DNA of 64,000 nucleotides from Glandiceps talaboti (GCF_964340395.1 NC_135555.1:629501-693500); one strand, 5' to 3'. Positions 16,901 to 64,000 are shown, counted from the first letter of the stretch. The notes: a model not told the origin generated them from the sequence alone. Translations and numbers: made by a program.

Positions 16901-17086
16901 ATTGAAAAGAATGACATAGTGTTAGTTGCAGACAACTCTCCAAGAAATCAGTGGCAAATGGGGAGAGTGGTTGATGTATTTCCGGATGAGAAAGGATTGG
17001 TTAGGATTGCACGAGTCAAGATGGGGACATCTGTTTTGGAACGCCCTATTACTAAATTGTGTGTTATCCTGGAAGCTGACATTTGA
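10994..17086 (+). CDS. BEL/Pao gag-pol polyprotein
   Basis: About 2,030 aa from the first ATG with good Kozak context (GCCATGG). Parts in order, approximate residues: coiled-coil-rich N-terminus (130–210); Pao-type gag region (365–540); two zinc knuckles (C-x2-C-x4-H-x4-C type, near 613 and 650); aspartic protease with DTGS (near 751); reverse transcriptase with YVDD (near 1175); RNase H (near 1352); integrase zinc-binding and catalytic core (1666–1850); and the C-terminal domain usual after BEL integrases (1930–2020). The polyprotein would be processed by its own protease to copy and insert the element. Listed as part of a mobile element. Confidence 0.95.
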   Translation: MAGIEPDESIVTMRERRQVAYDQAVRELEDIIEALNNLLRVHGSKAQVLEHHKQFLRLYDQYLTAENDLYYCLSEHDQGFYSLMFASRRSYVREMQTSVENYFGHCIDPEDSASQTSGKTSKSKSSRGSRYSTTSLLRLQEEQKQAEINVRKSALEEKLRLDIQGKRLEMELEMSRLQLGKLEEEFRLKQEMAVSNARTQVLERFEENVNGSCLDTQITRPESIKHRVDVEPKSSGIKLLPESRRQPVDTTAEVRDYVYSLPEPSQPRTKTRSPQMETLQQPEGVQSHLVSGFSRYSRPDEHSNYTIRVPETIPMSIDRPVGNGTVQRPEVPVSTQPVSSVVQHAGTQNIGEMTARCITKELRKPQVELSKFGGNPMDFPRFLRQFTTRIVAYTDSDDERMSYLEQYTTGEAHKIILGYSHLNSDIGYSKAMEELKTRYGDPEVVAAAYIKKALNWPAIKSDDAKALDDYAVFLMECQYAVGTVDAGKVLEYADNIRQIVKKLPFWLHDKWRNIVQNNRDQDEAVQFKHLVDLVRREARKATDPMYGRDMLVSETKRVFNTSGRQFRGKQAGGKVLATNVESCNASSLYKDGKQTSAGTDQNKTSKKFAFDKPCGYCSDSGHVLNSCLNFVSKPARYRSDFVKSKGLCYGCLKQGHLIRQCRARLSCDRCNEKHPTILHDEDRAHKSSVEISDTAKSQQGVSINSNTCMDRTVLDKAQCSMGAGDSGECTMAIVPVVVRARNNIAVETYAFLDTGSNVSFCTEGLAKQLGVTGRKMTVKLDTMGSPQCLTTHQINELMVSDLDGHDCVSLPPLYTKERIPVTSKHIPTQKDIERWDHLKGIAVPTLNADIGLLIGNNVPDAYTPKIIKTGPRGSPYAAKTAIGWILWNVIRDKEDLHSNLAVNRVDVTVLEESRQLEQLVRNAINLDFPERCVDTRKEPSREDQLFKEKMTKSIRFQGGHYSMDLPFRDESVLLPDNRDLALNRLHSLRRRMVKDYKFFTDYRDFMNKLLVSGYATKVSEDGVQEDTSQSGKVWYIPHHGVYHPRKPQKIRVVFDCSAKCKGVSLNDTLLSGPNLTNTIVNVLLRFRQGPVAIMADIESMFHQVKVSDHHTDCLRFLWWPDGDFTREPDEYKMVAHLFGAVSSPACANIALHQTAIDNKQDFNSEVVDGIFRNFYVDDFLKSIDTDEQGIVIAKDTRELCQKGGFRLTKWISTSKAVNNSIPVEERAKTLLYDLDQHDQQIERALGVVWSVDTDTFGFKINLKDGPYTRRGILSKISTIFDPLGIAAPFVLPARILLQSLCKQNIGWDEPIGGDDLKKWRQWVEDIPYIEQLTVPRSLQPRGVQITSCQLHMFSDASDKGYGIAAFTRLSDNRGQVHCNLLMGKARVAPLKRITIPRMELTAASISVKFAHMITKEMDYQFDKIIYWTDSMSVLRYINNNTSRFHTFVANRLTTIHEGSSPEQWRYVNTKLNVADIASRGLQVKDEKMTKQWLYGPAFLKMDESQWPKTELCRNLPADDPEVKGVAASTMKEESHTTMDKLLSRYSSWERLKTTVAWILRLKENLKKRMNRAERVTHNDSQKPDYLTAADMRAAEMSIVKYVQERHFSDISKDCEHRFMKLDPVKDSNGVVRVGGRLSRAAIPMETKHPILLPEDSPITELILEDIHRHTGHMGSNITLTKLRERYWIPKASVKIRSIIAKCVVCKRYRAKLMTQKMADLPEQRLIIGEPPFSQSGVDYFGPFEIKRGRSTVKRYGVLFTCFSIRAVHIEVAHSLNTDSCINAIRRFAARRGPVRKLRSDNGTNLIGAKRELREEIEKWNQSRMHSSLRQEDIEWEFNPPYASHHGGVWERMIRSVRKILYGLLREQNTRLDDEGLQTLMCEVEAVINSRPITRVSNDTTDPQALTPNHLLLLQSGQVPPPGVFQKEDNLARRRWRQIQHLANVFWRRWSKEYLTRLQERQKWVNPERNIEKNDIVLVADNSPRNQWQMGRVVDVFPDEKGLVRIARVKMGTSVLERPITKLCVILEADI

Positions 17087-17529
17087 ACTGTATTATAAGC
17101 AAGAAGTGACTATTATTGTTGCAGAACAGATTGTAACGTACTAATCTATTTGATCATCTATGAAGAGGAATTAATGTGAAAAGGGACTGTTCATATGTCA
17201 TGGTACATACTAGGGACTGTTGACAGCATTTTTCGTGGACTGTTGATTTTCAGAAAATGTGGACGCAAAGAATTTTTAGATTCTTAAAGCCATAATTATT
17301 TAGTTGTGTTTATGGACTGATTATAGAACTTGTAGTATTAGGCTGCATTTGACTTCGTAAATTTGCATGTGAGTAGTTTCATGGTTTGAAATTTAGTGAT
17401 TGATAGGACCATTGAGATAATTTCTCGTGAACTTTTCAGAGCAACACCTGGTGCTACGTAAAGCGGTTTTGAAAACTAGTGTATTGAAATAAGTTAGTTC
17501 TAATTACTTCGAGTATACCTCTGCGTAAT

Positions 17530-17543
17530 TAGGGAGGCCGGGA
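17530..17543 (+). promoter_or_regulatory. Polypurine tract of the BEL/Pao element
   Basis: A purine-rich AGGGAGGCCGGGA directly abuts the 3' LTR, the position where LTR elements prime plus-strand DNA synthesis. The 457 bp between the gag-pol stop and this tract hold nothing else that I recognise. Confidence 0.75.
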
Positions 17544-18262
17544 TGTTGTAGCTTGAATTTTGCTAGATGTAGGTTGAGGGCGCTCGCACATGCGCATGGG
17601 AAGGAGAACAAAGTTTTGAAGTGTGCCTTTTGGGCCAACGTGTGTGGGAAGAAATATTCCACATTATTACTTGACTACAGACGAGTTAACCCCGATAACA
17701 GAGGTTCGTACTTACTTTAGACCTTTGTGAAACACTTTTAGGTATTTTGAATGTAAATGATCGACTTTTAGATCTGTTTTGTTGCAAGTTATCATTGCCG
17801 CTACCATCGATTGTCATCGTCACATGTTTGCACCGGATGTGAATTTTACCATCGCGAGATACAGAATATTGAAGGACTTTGACTTTGATATTAGACCTTG
17901 CGAGATATCTTATGAATAGTTGTAAGTTCTTATCATGTTTGTGAGTACTATTACTGTTAGAACTCCTGTAAGTACACATAACTTAATAACAGTGTTAAAG
18001 TATTGGAGTCGATTTCTCATTCCTGTCAATAGGTGGCGCTATTCACCTAAGTTATTACTAGAGATTTGAAGTGTTGTATTTTGTATTTACAAGTGTTATT
18101 TATTGTGTTATTTTCAGTTTACGTGTCTGCGACATAGTGTGCCACAGTGTGTGATTACGTTTCATTACGTGATTATAAGCATTCAAGTATGACAAGTCTA
18201 CAGTAAATAAAGTTTCAAGTTACTGTGAAACCAAGGTGTCAATTATTGTCGATGCTACTACA
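17544..18262 (+). repeat. 3' LTR of the BEL/Pao element
   Basis: 719 bp, identical to the 5' LTR in every line compared. It is followed directly by the ACATC target duplication and by the interrupted arm of the host palindrome. Confidence 0.97.
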
Positions 18263-18597
18263 ACATCCATGATTACACGTAAGCTTACAAGGTACAGCAC
18301 GCAAGGAAGCGAACCAAAACAACGACTCTATAGACTAAACATTCTTCTTCTAACTTGACTGCTCATCATCGCAAAAATCAAATAAGGTTGCACGAAATTA
18401 CTGAGAATTTTGAGAAATAATGTACTCGAAATTGTACATACATGTATGACCTATGTGTACAGCGAACGCAACGTCAAGTGAATGTTGTACGACTGTCACG
18501 ATGACCCCTTGTTTAAGGTCACTACAACTCACACGTATATAGCTGCAATAATTGTGGCGTTAGTCTTGGATTTTAGTTTATTTTCCAGTGTTTGAAC

Positions 18598-18653
18598 ATT
18601 TTTTTCGTTCCGGGGTTTAACGTGTTGAGCTTTAACTCCGGAACGAAAAAAAA
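18598..18653. repeat. Hairpin with about 22-bp arms
   Basis: The left arm TTTTTTCGTTCCGGGGTTTAA and a near-perfect complement ending in GGAACGAAAAAAA flank a 10-bp loop. It is not followed by any gene. It may be a small foldback element. A G-run follows at 18668–18680. Confidence 0.75.
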
Positions 18654-18829
18654 CTTAAAAACAGAGAGGGGGGGGGGGGGAGAGGTGACAACAACTCAAG
18701 TTTTTGATGCCAGTTCACCTGTGTAGGTTACTGTATCAACAACATAGAACTTAACTTGAACTTTTAAAACACTACACACAATTGATAATTAGTGAAAGTA
18801 ACACTGAAGCCTTCTTCCACACCTGTGGT

Positions 18830-19040
18830 TAACAAGGACCAATGTTGGTTTGAATGTGGTCGAAAGGAAGCGATGTATATCAGGAACTCTAAACCTGACC
18901 TCAATAAGCCCAGAGACGGGGTTGTTTTCAACTTTCACACATCTGGGATTCCATTGTTTTGTCACAATCTGTCCATTGATGAGTCATGTGACCAACCCAG
19001 AACATCAGTCTGGTGAACAAGTCCACATGTGTGGACGAAA
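18830..19040 (+). mobile_element. Possible Penelope-like (GIY-YIG) element remnant
   Basis: One frame reads WFECGRKEAMYIRNSKPDLN, resembling the segment near the end of GIY-YIG endonuclease domains in Penelope-like elements (the KEAxYIRxxxPxLN pattern). The rest is short and unrecognised. A second, diverged piece sharing GAACAAGTCCACA…TGCTTTC occurs near 62965, suggesting a dispersed repeat. This is inference from a short motif only. Confidence 0.35.
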
Positions 19041-19254
19041 GGTTCAGTTTTGCTTTCTCTAGTGTGCAGTGTTTCAAAAGTTCTATATCGTCAACTCAAA
19101 TTCATCACTATCGCTACAATTATTGTGCACTGTAGCTAACTCAGACTCGTCAGAGTGGTAATGGTCCCCTGATATAATAAAACATTACAAAAACACATCT
19201 GTTTTGTTCATCTTTCATACATTATGTTTTCTTCGTGTTTGTATCGCAGAAATT

Positions 19255-19319
19255 ATAAAGGGTAGACTGTGATTCCACTTTTAGTATACTCAAAGTGGAA
19301 TCACAGTCTGCCCCTATAA
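19255..19319. repeat. Long hairpin just upstream of RTTN
   Basis: Two 28-bp arms (19255–19282 and 19292–19319) are complementary except for about two positions and separated by a 9-bp loop. They lie about 280 bp before the RTTN start codon. This could be a solo MITE-like palindrome or a regulatory cruciform; nothing separates these possibilities here. Confidence 0.85.
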
Positions 19320-19421
19320 AAAATGTGATGTTCACTTGTTAACCTTTTATTGGGAGCTGATCTACCTACTCGTTCGAATGGTTAGGTCCGAACTCTCGCT
19401 GCAATCTCGTTTTGTTCTGAC

Positions 19422-19455
19422 TTTCGCGAGAATTCAGCGACTCCCAAAATGGCGC
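19422..19455 (+). promoter_or_regulatory. RTTN core promoter candidates (TCGCGAGA, YY1 motif)
   Basis: TTTCGCGAGAA, the palindromic core of the TCTCGCGAGA promoter element, is followed 13 bp later by AAAATGGCG, a classic YY1 site. Both are typical of TATA-less housekeeping promoters and lie 140–175 bp before the RTTN ATG in locally more GC-rich sequence. No TATA box is seen. Confidence 0.5.
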
Positions 19456-19595
19456 ATGATTTGAACGTATCGTGAGCAGACGCTGCGATTTTTCAAGTTT
19501 TTAGCAAAGAATTGATCTTGAATACCGATTTTAACGAAACAGGAGGTTGTGTAAATCTACGATCAGTTGTACTTGTATTTCAAAAGAGTTAAACC

Positions 19596-57628
<38,033 letters not shown>

Positions 57629-58065
57629 TCACTACGTAATGCCCTGTCTGAATGCTATGCAAACTGTTATTGCATTGGTCAATGAATGATAACTATGTAA
57701 TGCCCTGTCTGAATGCTATGCAAACTGTTATTGCACTGGTCAATGAATGATAACTATGTAATGCCCTGTCTGAATGCTATGCAAACTGTTATTGCACTTG
57801 TCAATGAATGATCACTACGTAATGCCCTGTCTGAATGCTATGCAAACTGTTATTGCACTGGTCAATGAATGATCACTACGTAATGCCCTGTCTGAATGCT
57901 ATGCAAACTGTTATTGCACTTGTCAATGAATGAGAAATACATAGCTACAATTGGACTCACATATTCACACTAACAGTTCAATTTGTACCATACTTCAAAT
58001 CAGTGTTTGCTACCCATCTTTATCAGAGTAACTATGTAAATGTCCAGGTATACCGTCACTGTATT

Positions 58066-58401
58066 AAAGTGGTCATATGGATGAGGATTGGGTATTTATT
58101 TTGGATTTTCAACTTATAAAACAATTTTATCATGGCTTCCTACTTGAAAAATCAATGTGAAACACATATGCCATGTCCTTGTTTGGAACTCAATAAATTG
58201 CAGAAGATTAATAAATGTGTAAAGTATTCACATTTTTTAAGCTTTTGGCACTGTATTGAGTTACAAACACGGACTTGATCTATGTTGTTTCACATTGATT
58301 TTTTTCAAGTACCTCGGTAGGAAGCCATGATAAAATTGTTTTATAAATTAAAAATCTAAAATAAATACCCAATCCTCATCCATATGGCCACTTTCAACTT
58401 T
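58066..58401. mobile_element. Foldback/MITE element in the RTTN 3' flank
   Basis: A near-complete palindrome of about 336 bp. The outer arms, about 98–115 bp (58066–58163 and 58287–58401), share ATATGGATGAGGATTGGGTA and ATCATGGCTTCCTAC with few mismatches; the interior is also weakly self-complementary. It contains AATAAA at 58192 and 58210, so it may supply the RTTN polyadenylation site (inference). No coding frame, no transposase. Confidence 0.85.
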
Positions 58402-59553
58402 AACTAATAGTTGGCTGGTATACATGTATGTAGGCTAATTATGTCAAGATAATTAATACATCGATGATAACTATGTCAAGATAATAGATCGATGATAATT
58501 ATGTACTGTCAATTTATTATTATTCTACATGTCTTCCATATATCCATACCTACTGTGTGAGGGTGATATCCGGGGGGAGTGTGGGTGATTGTTTCAACAT
58601 CATGTCTTTCTGTCATCTTGTCTGTACATAGATTTACTCTTTATATTGAAATGTTACATTTGATTTTCTGGTTTCTCCAGAATACATAATTTTTTTTGCA
58701 AAATGAGTTCCAATATGAAATTTACATATTCCAATTTATAATGACCAATCAGCTGAGCTTTTTAAGGTGCTGTGATTGCTTCTCAGGAAGACAAAAATGA
58801 TGTAACCAGAGTTGTGAAAGTGAAGAAATATTTACTACTTACATGCATTACTGAAAAGTGTGAATGATTTTATATAAACCCTTGCCAAATCAGATAGATA
58901 AAAGACTTAGTAAAACCTGATTATAAACCTTGCCGCCTTGTACAAAACTAGAAGAATTCCTAGCGATAATGATGTATGTTTTCACCTTATTTGTTATTCA
59001 TTTTTCTTTATATTAGTGTACTGTACAATAAAAACTGAAAGATGTCCACAAATTTAAACAAATTACCCTTTCCCTAGATATAAATGTACCAGAGAGAGAG
59101 GTAAATATGTTATCAGTTCTACTGGTGGGTGAAACTTTACATAGTAGATAACTAAATGCCAGGTATTCAAATTGATTCTATTCATGGATTCTTGTCTTTG
59201 GCTATAAAAGTAAATACTGTGTAAGTAATGTGGAATTGTTGATTTCAGAAGTAATCAAGATTTTTATTTGTGTATGGTTGAGATAAATTTAATAACCCAA
59301 TAGTTACTGATGTAACTTAGTGATACATTATGTATTTTTGTTGTGAACATGACTAAGAAAGCTTTTCACCAAAAATTCCAAAAATTGTTATCAATGAGTA
59401 ACATGTACTGTATTTCATATTTTCATGTAAAATAACACTTTTTGAAAGATTCAACACATGTCATTTGCTTTGGTTATATTTTGAGAGCAAAAAAAAGTAA
59501 ATATTATAAACTTATCGATTGAGTCCAGTGTCTTGTAGGTTTACCTAGTTGCA

Positions 59554-59930
59554 TATATGGTATTTTGTATTTCATACTGCTAACAGTCAACGACCTCTCA
59601 TATATGGTGTTTTGTATTTCATACTACTAACAGTCAAGACCTCTCATAGATGGTGTTTTGTATTTCATACTACTAACAGTCAACGACCTCTCATAGATGG
59701 TATTTTGTATTTCATACTACTAACAGTCAAGACCTCTCATAGATGGTGTTTTGTATTTCATACTGCTAACAGTCAATGACCTCTCATATATGGTATTTTG
59801 TATTTCATACTGCTAACAGTCAATGACCTCTCATATATGGTATTTTGTATTTCATACTGTTAACAGTCAATGACCTCTCATAGATGGTATTTTGTATTTC
59901 ATACTGCTAACAGTCAACGACCTCTCATCA
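59554..59930. repeat. 46/47-bp minisatellite
   Basis: About eight copies of TATATGGTATTTTGTATTTC … ACAGTCAACGACCTCTCA, 46 or 47 bp depending on the presence of one base, in the RTTN 3' flank. Confidence 0.93.
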
Positions 59931-60183
59931 AAACACAATCATAAAATATTGACTATTTAACTTAATTCAAGTTTTTTATAATCAAGTGTATTAATAAAAA
60001 CCCTTAGGGATTGGCATGGCTGGTTTCCTATAGTTTATCTTGGCATAGAATAATTAACTACCACTTAATAGCCAAGTAATTACTTGACAAGGTGAAAGTA
60101 CAATTAAGGTATTAAAATTTCCATATTTCATATCGGAATGATAATAATGTGGACTATTTTTATTGGTCTAGTTGTGTGGCATA

Positions 60184-60776
60184 AATTTACCTGGTCTACC
60201 TTACCAGATTAATTTACCTAGTCTCCCTTAGCAGACTAATTTACCTAGTCTCCCTTACCAGACTAATTTACCTAGTCTCCCTTACCAGATTACTTCACCT
60301 AGTCTCCCTTACCAGACTAATTTACCTAGTCTCCCTTACCAGAATAATTTACCTAGTCTCCCTTACCAGACTAATTTACCTGGTCTACCTTACCAGATTA
60401 ATTTACCTAGTCTCCCTTACCAGACTAATTTACCTAGTCTCCCTTACCAGAATAATTTACCTAGTCTCCCTTACCAGACTAATTTACCTGGTCTCCCTTA
60501 CCAGAATAATTTACCTAGTCTCCCTTACCAGACTAATTTACCTAGTCTCCCTTACCAGAATAATTTACCTAGTCTCCCTTACCAGACTAATTTACCTGGT
60601 CTCCCTTACCAGAATAATTTACCTAGTCTCCCTTACCAGACTAATTTACCTAGTCTCCCTTACCAGAATAATTTACCTAGTCTCCCTTACCAGACTAATT
60701 TACATAGTCTCCCTTACCAGAATAATTTACCTAGTCTCCCTTACCAGAATAATTTACCTCGTCTCCCTTACCAGAC
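60184..60776. repeat. 27-bp satellite-like array, about 22 copies
   Basis: Unit AATTTACCTAGTCTCCCTTACCAG plus 3 bp, with two alternating forms (AGACTAATTTA and AGAATAATTTA) that make a 54-bp higher-order dimer over much of the array. It runs directly into the next array. Confidence 0.94.
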
Positions 60777-61090
60777 TGTCTATGCAGCGAAGCCACAGGG
60801 GGGATGTAAGGCTGTCTATGCAGCAAGGCCATGAGAGGGGTGATGTAAGGCTGTCCATGCAGCTAGGCCATGAGAGGGGTGATGTAAGGCTGTCCATGCA
60901 GCAAGGCCATGAGAGGGGTGATGTAAGGCTGTCTATGCAGCAAGGCCATGAGAGGGGTGATGTAAGGCTGTCCATGCAGCAAGGCCATGAGAGGGGTGAT
61001 GTAAGGCTGTCCATGCAGCAAGGCCATGAGAGGGGTGATGTAAGGCTGTCCATGCAGCTAGGCCATGAGAGGGGTGATGTAAGTTTGTCT
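60777..61090. repeat. 39-bp minisatellite, about eight copies
   Basis: GC-richer than its surroundings. The unit GGCCATGAGAGGGGTGATGT … AAGGCTGTCCATGCAGC is 39 bp and free of stops in one frame on each strand, which gives 117- and 119-codon frames facing each other. No conserved protein; regarded as repeat. Confidence 0.93.
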
Positions 61091-62683
61091 GTGATTATGT
61101 ATGAACAAAGCACCGATGCCTTGCAGCAAAACTAGAATGCAGCTGGCCTTCAATCTAACTGACTACAGTCAATAACCAAATCAGATTATACCTTAATACA
61201 TCCTGTTTAAAATTCTATCTGATAACTTATCATGTCATGTCAGGCTACATGTCTATCACTTTTCACTCTATTCATTTCCTTAGTACTATGACCAAGGAAA
61301 TTTAATAACACCAAATATTGTTTCTGTAGGTAGTCAGTATTTTATAATACCTGTCACTAAAATCAATAAAACAATAATCACTTTGATGCATGTAACTGTA
61401 ATTCTGTGTGACATTCTTGTTTGACCTGTTTGTACTGATGATATAGAAGTGTGTACCACAGAGAATTGATGTGCCAGTATCTCAAAGTGAATGTAAGACT
61501 TAACAAATGAAATTATCAGACATTTATAGTATGAAGCAAAATTGATGCATTTATGTAGTGTTTCATTTTACATGTTAATTTGTAACCCTCTCAAGTACTA
61601 GATATCCCCATAAATTTTGGAGAAATGATTTCCTGGAAAATATCCATGTCTTTATGTCAGTTTTTACTTTATTATCATTTATATAAAGGTACATACTAGT
61701 AAACTAAGCTTCACATCACAGACAACTAACAAAGACAGTTTAAGTAACATTGTGTAGAAAATAGATGTCATATTTCAAAATAAAAAATGATAACTAATGT
61801 CATTCTTCTCAATATTTTCCCTGACTTTTTATGGCAAAGCTTTTACTTTTCTTGTGGTCAATAAACTCATGTATTTGTCCATAGTCTATTTATTTCCTAC
61901 TGACTTTATAGTTTTTGTAAATTTGAAAAGCCAGCCCTAGGCAGTTTTACATAATATTTCAACACAGGTTATTGGATTTCAGTTTATCACCAGATCACAC
62001 ACAATGCCACCAATAACACACAACTTTTCAGTTTTCCCTTTATATCTACATCAATGTTCTGTAATCCATGTATGTCACCCTGTTGCATAATTAATCAGTA
62101 GATATTTTTGTTACTGTATATTTTTCAAATACATATTGGAACGGTAGATGTAGTAGATAAAAAAACCTATAAAAATGTGAAAGCCTCCTACTAAAATGTT
62201 AGTAGTGAATCGGGAATAAATATTGATTGACGCAATGAGTCCTCATTTCGAGAATAGAGAATTGTGATAATATGGAGATTTCTTGCAATCTTTAGAGGAT
62301 TAAATACTGTGTTCTAGATGATTAAGAGGTGAATGAACGTAAATTGAATAAACTCTGTATATAATTAGTATTTTGTATGTGATATAACACTGCCATTGAA
62401 TTTAGTACATTTTCAGCTAGTAACAGGATGACAAAAGTGCTTCATGAACCTGCCATTAATTTACAAGTATATTTGTAATTATTGTATTTCATGATTAGGA
62501 CCAGTTCAATCAATTAAACAATATTGTATTATTTACTCCTTGCTGTACTCTATAATTGGAAATTAAAAAAGGGAATTTTCTAACAGATGTTTAACTCTTG
62601 TTATTTGATGTATTCTGTAAAAATGACACTGCACTATACAGTACTAAATGTGTAAAAATGACACTGCACTAAGCAGTACTAAA

Positions 62684-62699
62684 TGTGTGTGTGTGTGCG

Positions 62700-62748
<49 letters not shown>
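62684..62748. repeat. (TG)n microsatellite
   Basis: About 32 TG units with two C interruptions. A 27-bp direct duplication (TGTGTAAAAATGACACTGCACT) lies just before it. Confidence 0.94.
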
Positions 62749-62750
<2 letters not shown>

Positions 62751-63926
62751 AATAACACCAAACCAACATGACACTACTTACAATACAGCCTTATCTGATA
62801 ATACACTACAGATTCATACACAACATTGCTGTTGATGATTGAGATGGTCCAAATACAAGATACGGTTCAAAAAATAATTATGTAGATATTGAAGCAAGTT
62901 CATGTGATGTGTTACAATATCAACATAACATTAAAAGTACACACTTGACATTGACCTGAAAGTGAACAAGTCCACAGGTGTCTATACAAGCTTCTTTTTT
63001 GCTTTCACAAGAGTCTGTAGTGTTTCAGTAGTTTTAATTTTTGTGTTTAATAATAATCATGAATTTTTAAACATAAATAACACTTTATGTGTCATCTTTC
63101 TATATTTTTACTTATTTTTTTCAGTGATTTAGATTTCCCAGTCTTTGAATGTGTCAAAAAAATCTAATTATGCCATGAATCAAAACAAGAATTCTTGAGT
63201 AAGAAAAATGAAATGAGATTATTAAAGTACATATAAATACCAGATACTTGAAGTTTGGAATTATGAATTCGATCAAACATATTGCAATTAGTTGGAGAAC
63301 TTGTAAGGTAGTTTCATTTTATTCCTAATCCTGTCTCATTATTATGTATAACAAAATCAAGTGACACTTTAATACCTACACAGCTCTAGAAAGTCCAAAT
63401 ATCATAAACTCTCCTGTTATACATTCTTATACATTACCCCATTGACTACTGCATCAAAGAAATTAACAATTGAATTCACTTACTATTTCAAATGCATTGT
63501 TAAATTTAAATGTTCTAAAACACAGTTTGAAATTTGGTCTGAACTTTCGAAACACTGCCACATGTTTTTTTTCTAATTTTGACTTGAATTCATTTTATAT
63601 TTATCACAAATATAAAACTCGGCTCTAGGAAATTTGATGAATATGGCTTTGTACATTTCAGATTTTTACATTAAATATGAAATATAGGAATATATGAATA
63701 TGATGTCCTGATATTGTGACTTGCCAACACTGCTATTTAAGTGTCAAGGTGTACAGAATTTACCATGATTTACATATATGATATAATATGTACACCAAAA
63801 TTATACATGTACCTATCATAGTAGAATGAATGAATAACTCCACACCATATTTTTACCTTCAATACAATATATATCCATGCTGGCCAAGGTTAACCACCTC
63901 TCCCACAACTGAAAAAGTTAACACCT

Positions 63927-64000
63927 GCCCCAACACTACAAAACCTGTCCCAACACTACAAAACATGCCCCAACACTACTAAACCTGTCCCAACACTACT
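63927..64000. repeat. 20-bp array running off the window end
   Basis: Four copies of CCCAACACTACAAAACCTGT with small changes, continuing past the window edge, so its true size is unknown. Confidence 0.85.

Larger units (their letters stand above)
10104..18262 (+). mobile_element. BEL/Pao LTR retrotransposon, looks whole
   Basis: An 8,159-bp element with two 719-bp LTRs (TG…CA ends) that I find identical base for base, flanked by the 5-bp duplication ACATC (10099–10103 and 18263–18267). It carries one long gag-pol frame whose order (protease, reverse transcriptase, RNase H, integrase) and domains are those of BEL/Pao. I see no breaks. Identical LTRs mean a very recent insertion. It lies in the same direction as RTTN, about 1.3 kb upstream of that start codon, and interrupts a palindrome. 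It has no recognisable envelope gene. Confidence 0.97.
57629..64000. other. RTTN 3' UTR and flank, no gene seen
   Basis: AT-rich DNA with the arrays and foldback element listed separately. Direct repeats of ATCGATGATAACTATGTC type occur near 58440–58505. Between 61140 and 63900 I see only AT-rich sequence with several AATAAA hexamers and one (TG)n tract. No protein or RNA gene is supportable on either strand. Confidence 0.6.

Noticed and set aside
60754-61135. Opposed 117- and 119-codon frames
   Set aside because: Both are produced by the 39-bp repeat, with no non-repetitive coding sequence.

Overview
This is a stretch of animal genome, probably from a marine invertebrate. Genes are intron-rich with GT–AG splice sites, background DNA is AT-rich, and simple repeats, minisatellites and several transposon classes are abundant (a BEL/Pao LTR element, CR1/L2-like LINE ends, a tRNA-derived SINE, foldback elements). 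A family 1 glycosidase with a probable GPI tail and a full-length rotatin fit a deuterostome or lophotrochozoan. A hemichordate- or amphioxus-like animal is my guess, and the sequence does not prove it.

Layout. (1) 1–8.6 kb holds two closely similar family 1 beta-glycosidase genes in tail-to-tail orientation. The left copy (+) enters the window already inside its first visible exon. The right copy (-) is complete: signal peptide, two coding exons, probable GPI-anchor tail. They differ notably at the acid/base motif (NEPW versus NEAK). (2) 10.1–18.3 kb is a BEL/Pao LTR retrotransposon that looks whole, with identical 719-bp LTRs, a 5-bp target duplication and one long gag-pol frame. It sits inside one of two tandem palindromes. 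(3) 19.6–57.6 kb is the rotatin gene (RTTN, +), a centriole/basal-body protein. I could follow 47 coding exons with matching phases, giving about 2,291 residues. (4) 57.6–64 kb is 3' flank made of tandem arrays, a foldback element and AT-rich DNA, with no gene that I can support.

The most unusual property of the window is in RTTN. Tandem duplications repeatedly fall exactly on exon edges. There are four copies of the exon 38 acceptor (in frame), seven of the exon 35 acceptor (some carrying stops), three of the exon 17 donor, six of the stop-codon end of the last exon, and decoy half-copies of exons 6 and 9. Nearly every larger intron also carries its own minisatellite (units of 27, 35, 42, 48, 54, 56, 69, 78 or 111 bp). 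The gene therefore looks like a natural series of experiments on how duplicated splice sites are tolerated. No functional link between the glycosidases, the retrotransposon and RTTN is evident; they are neighbours.
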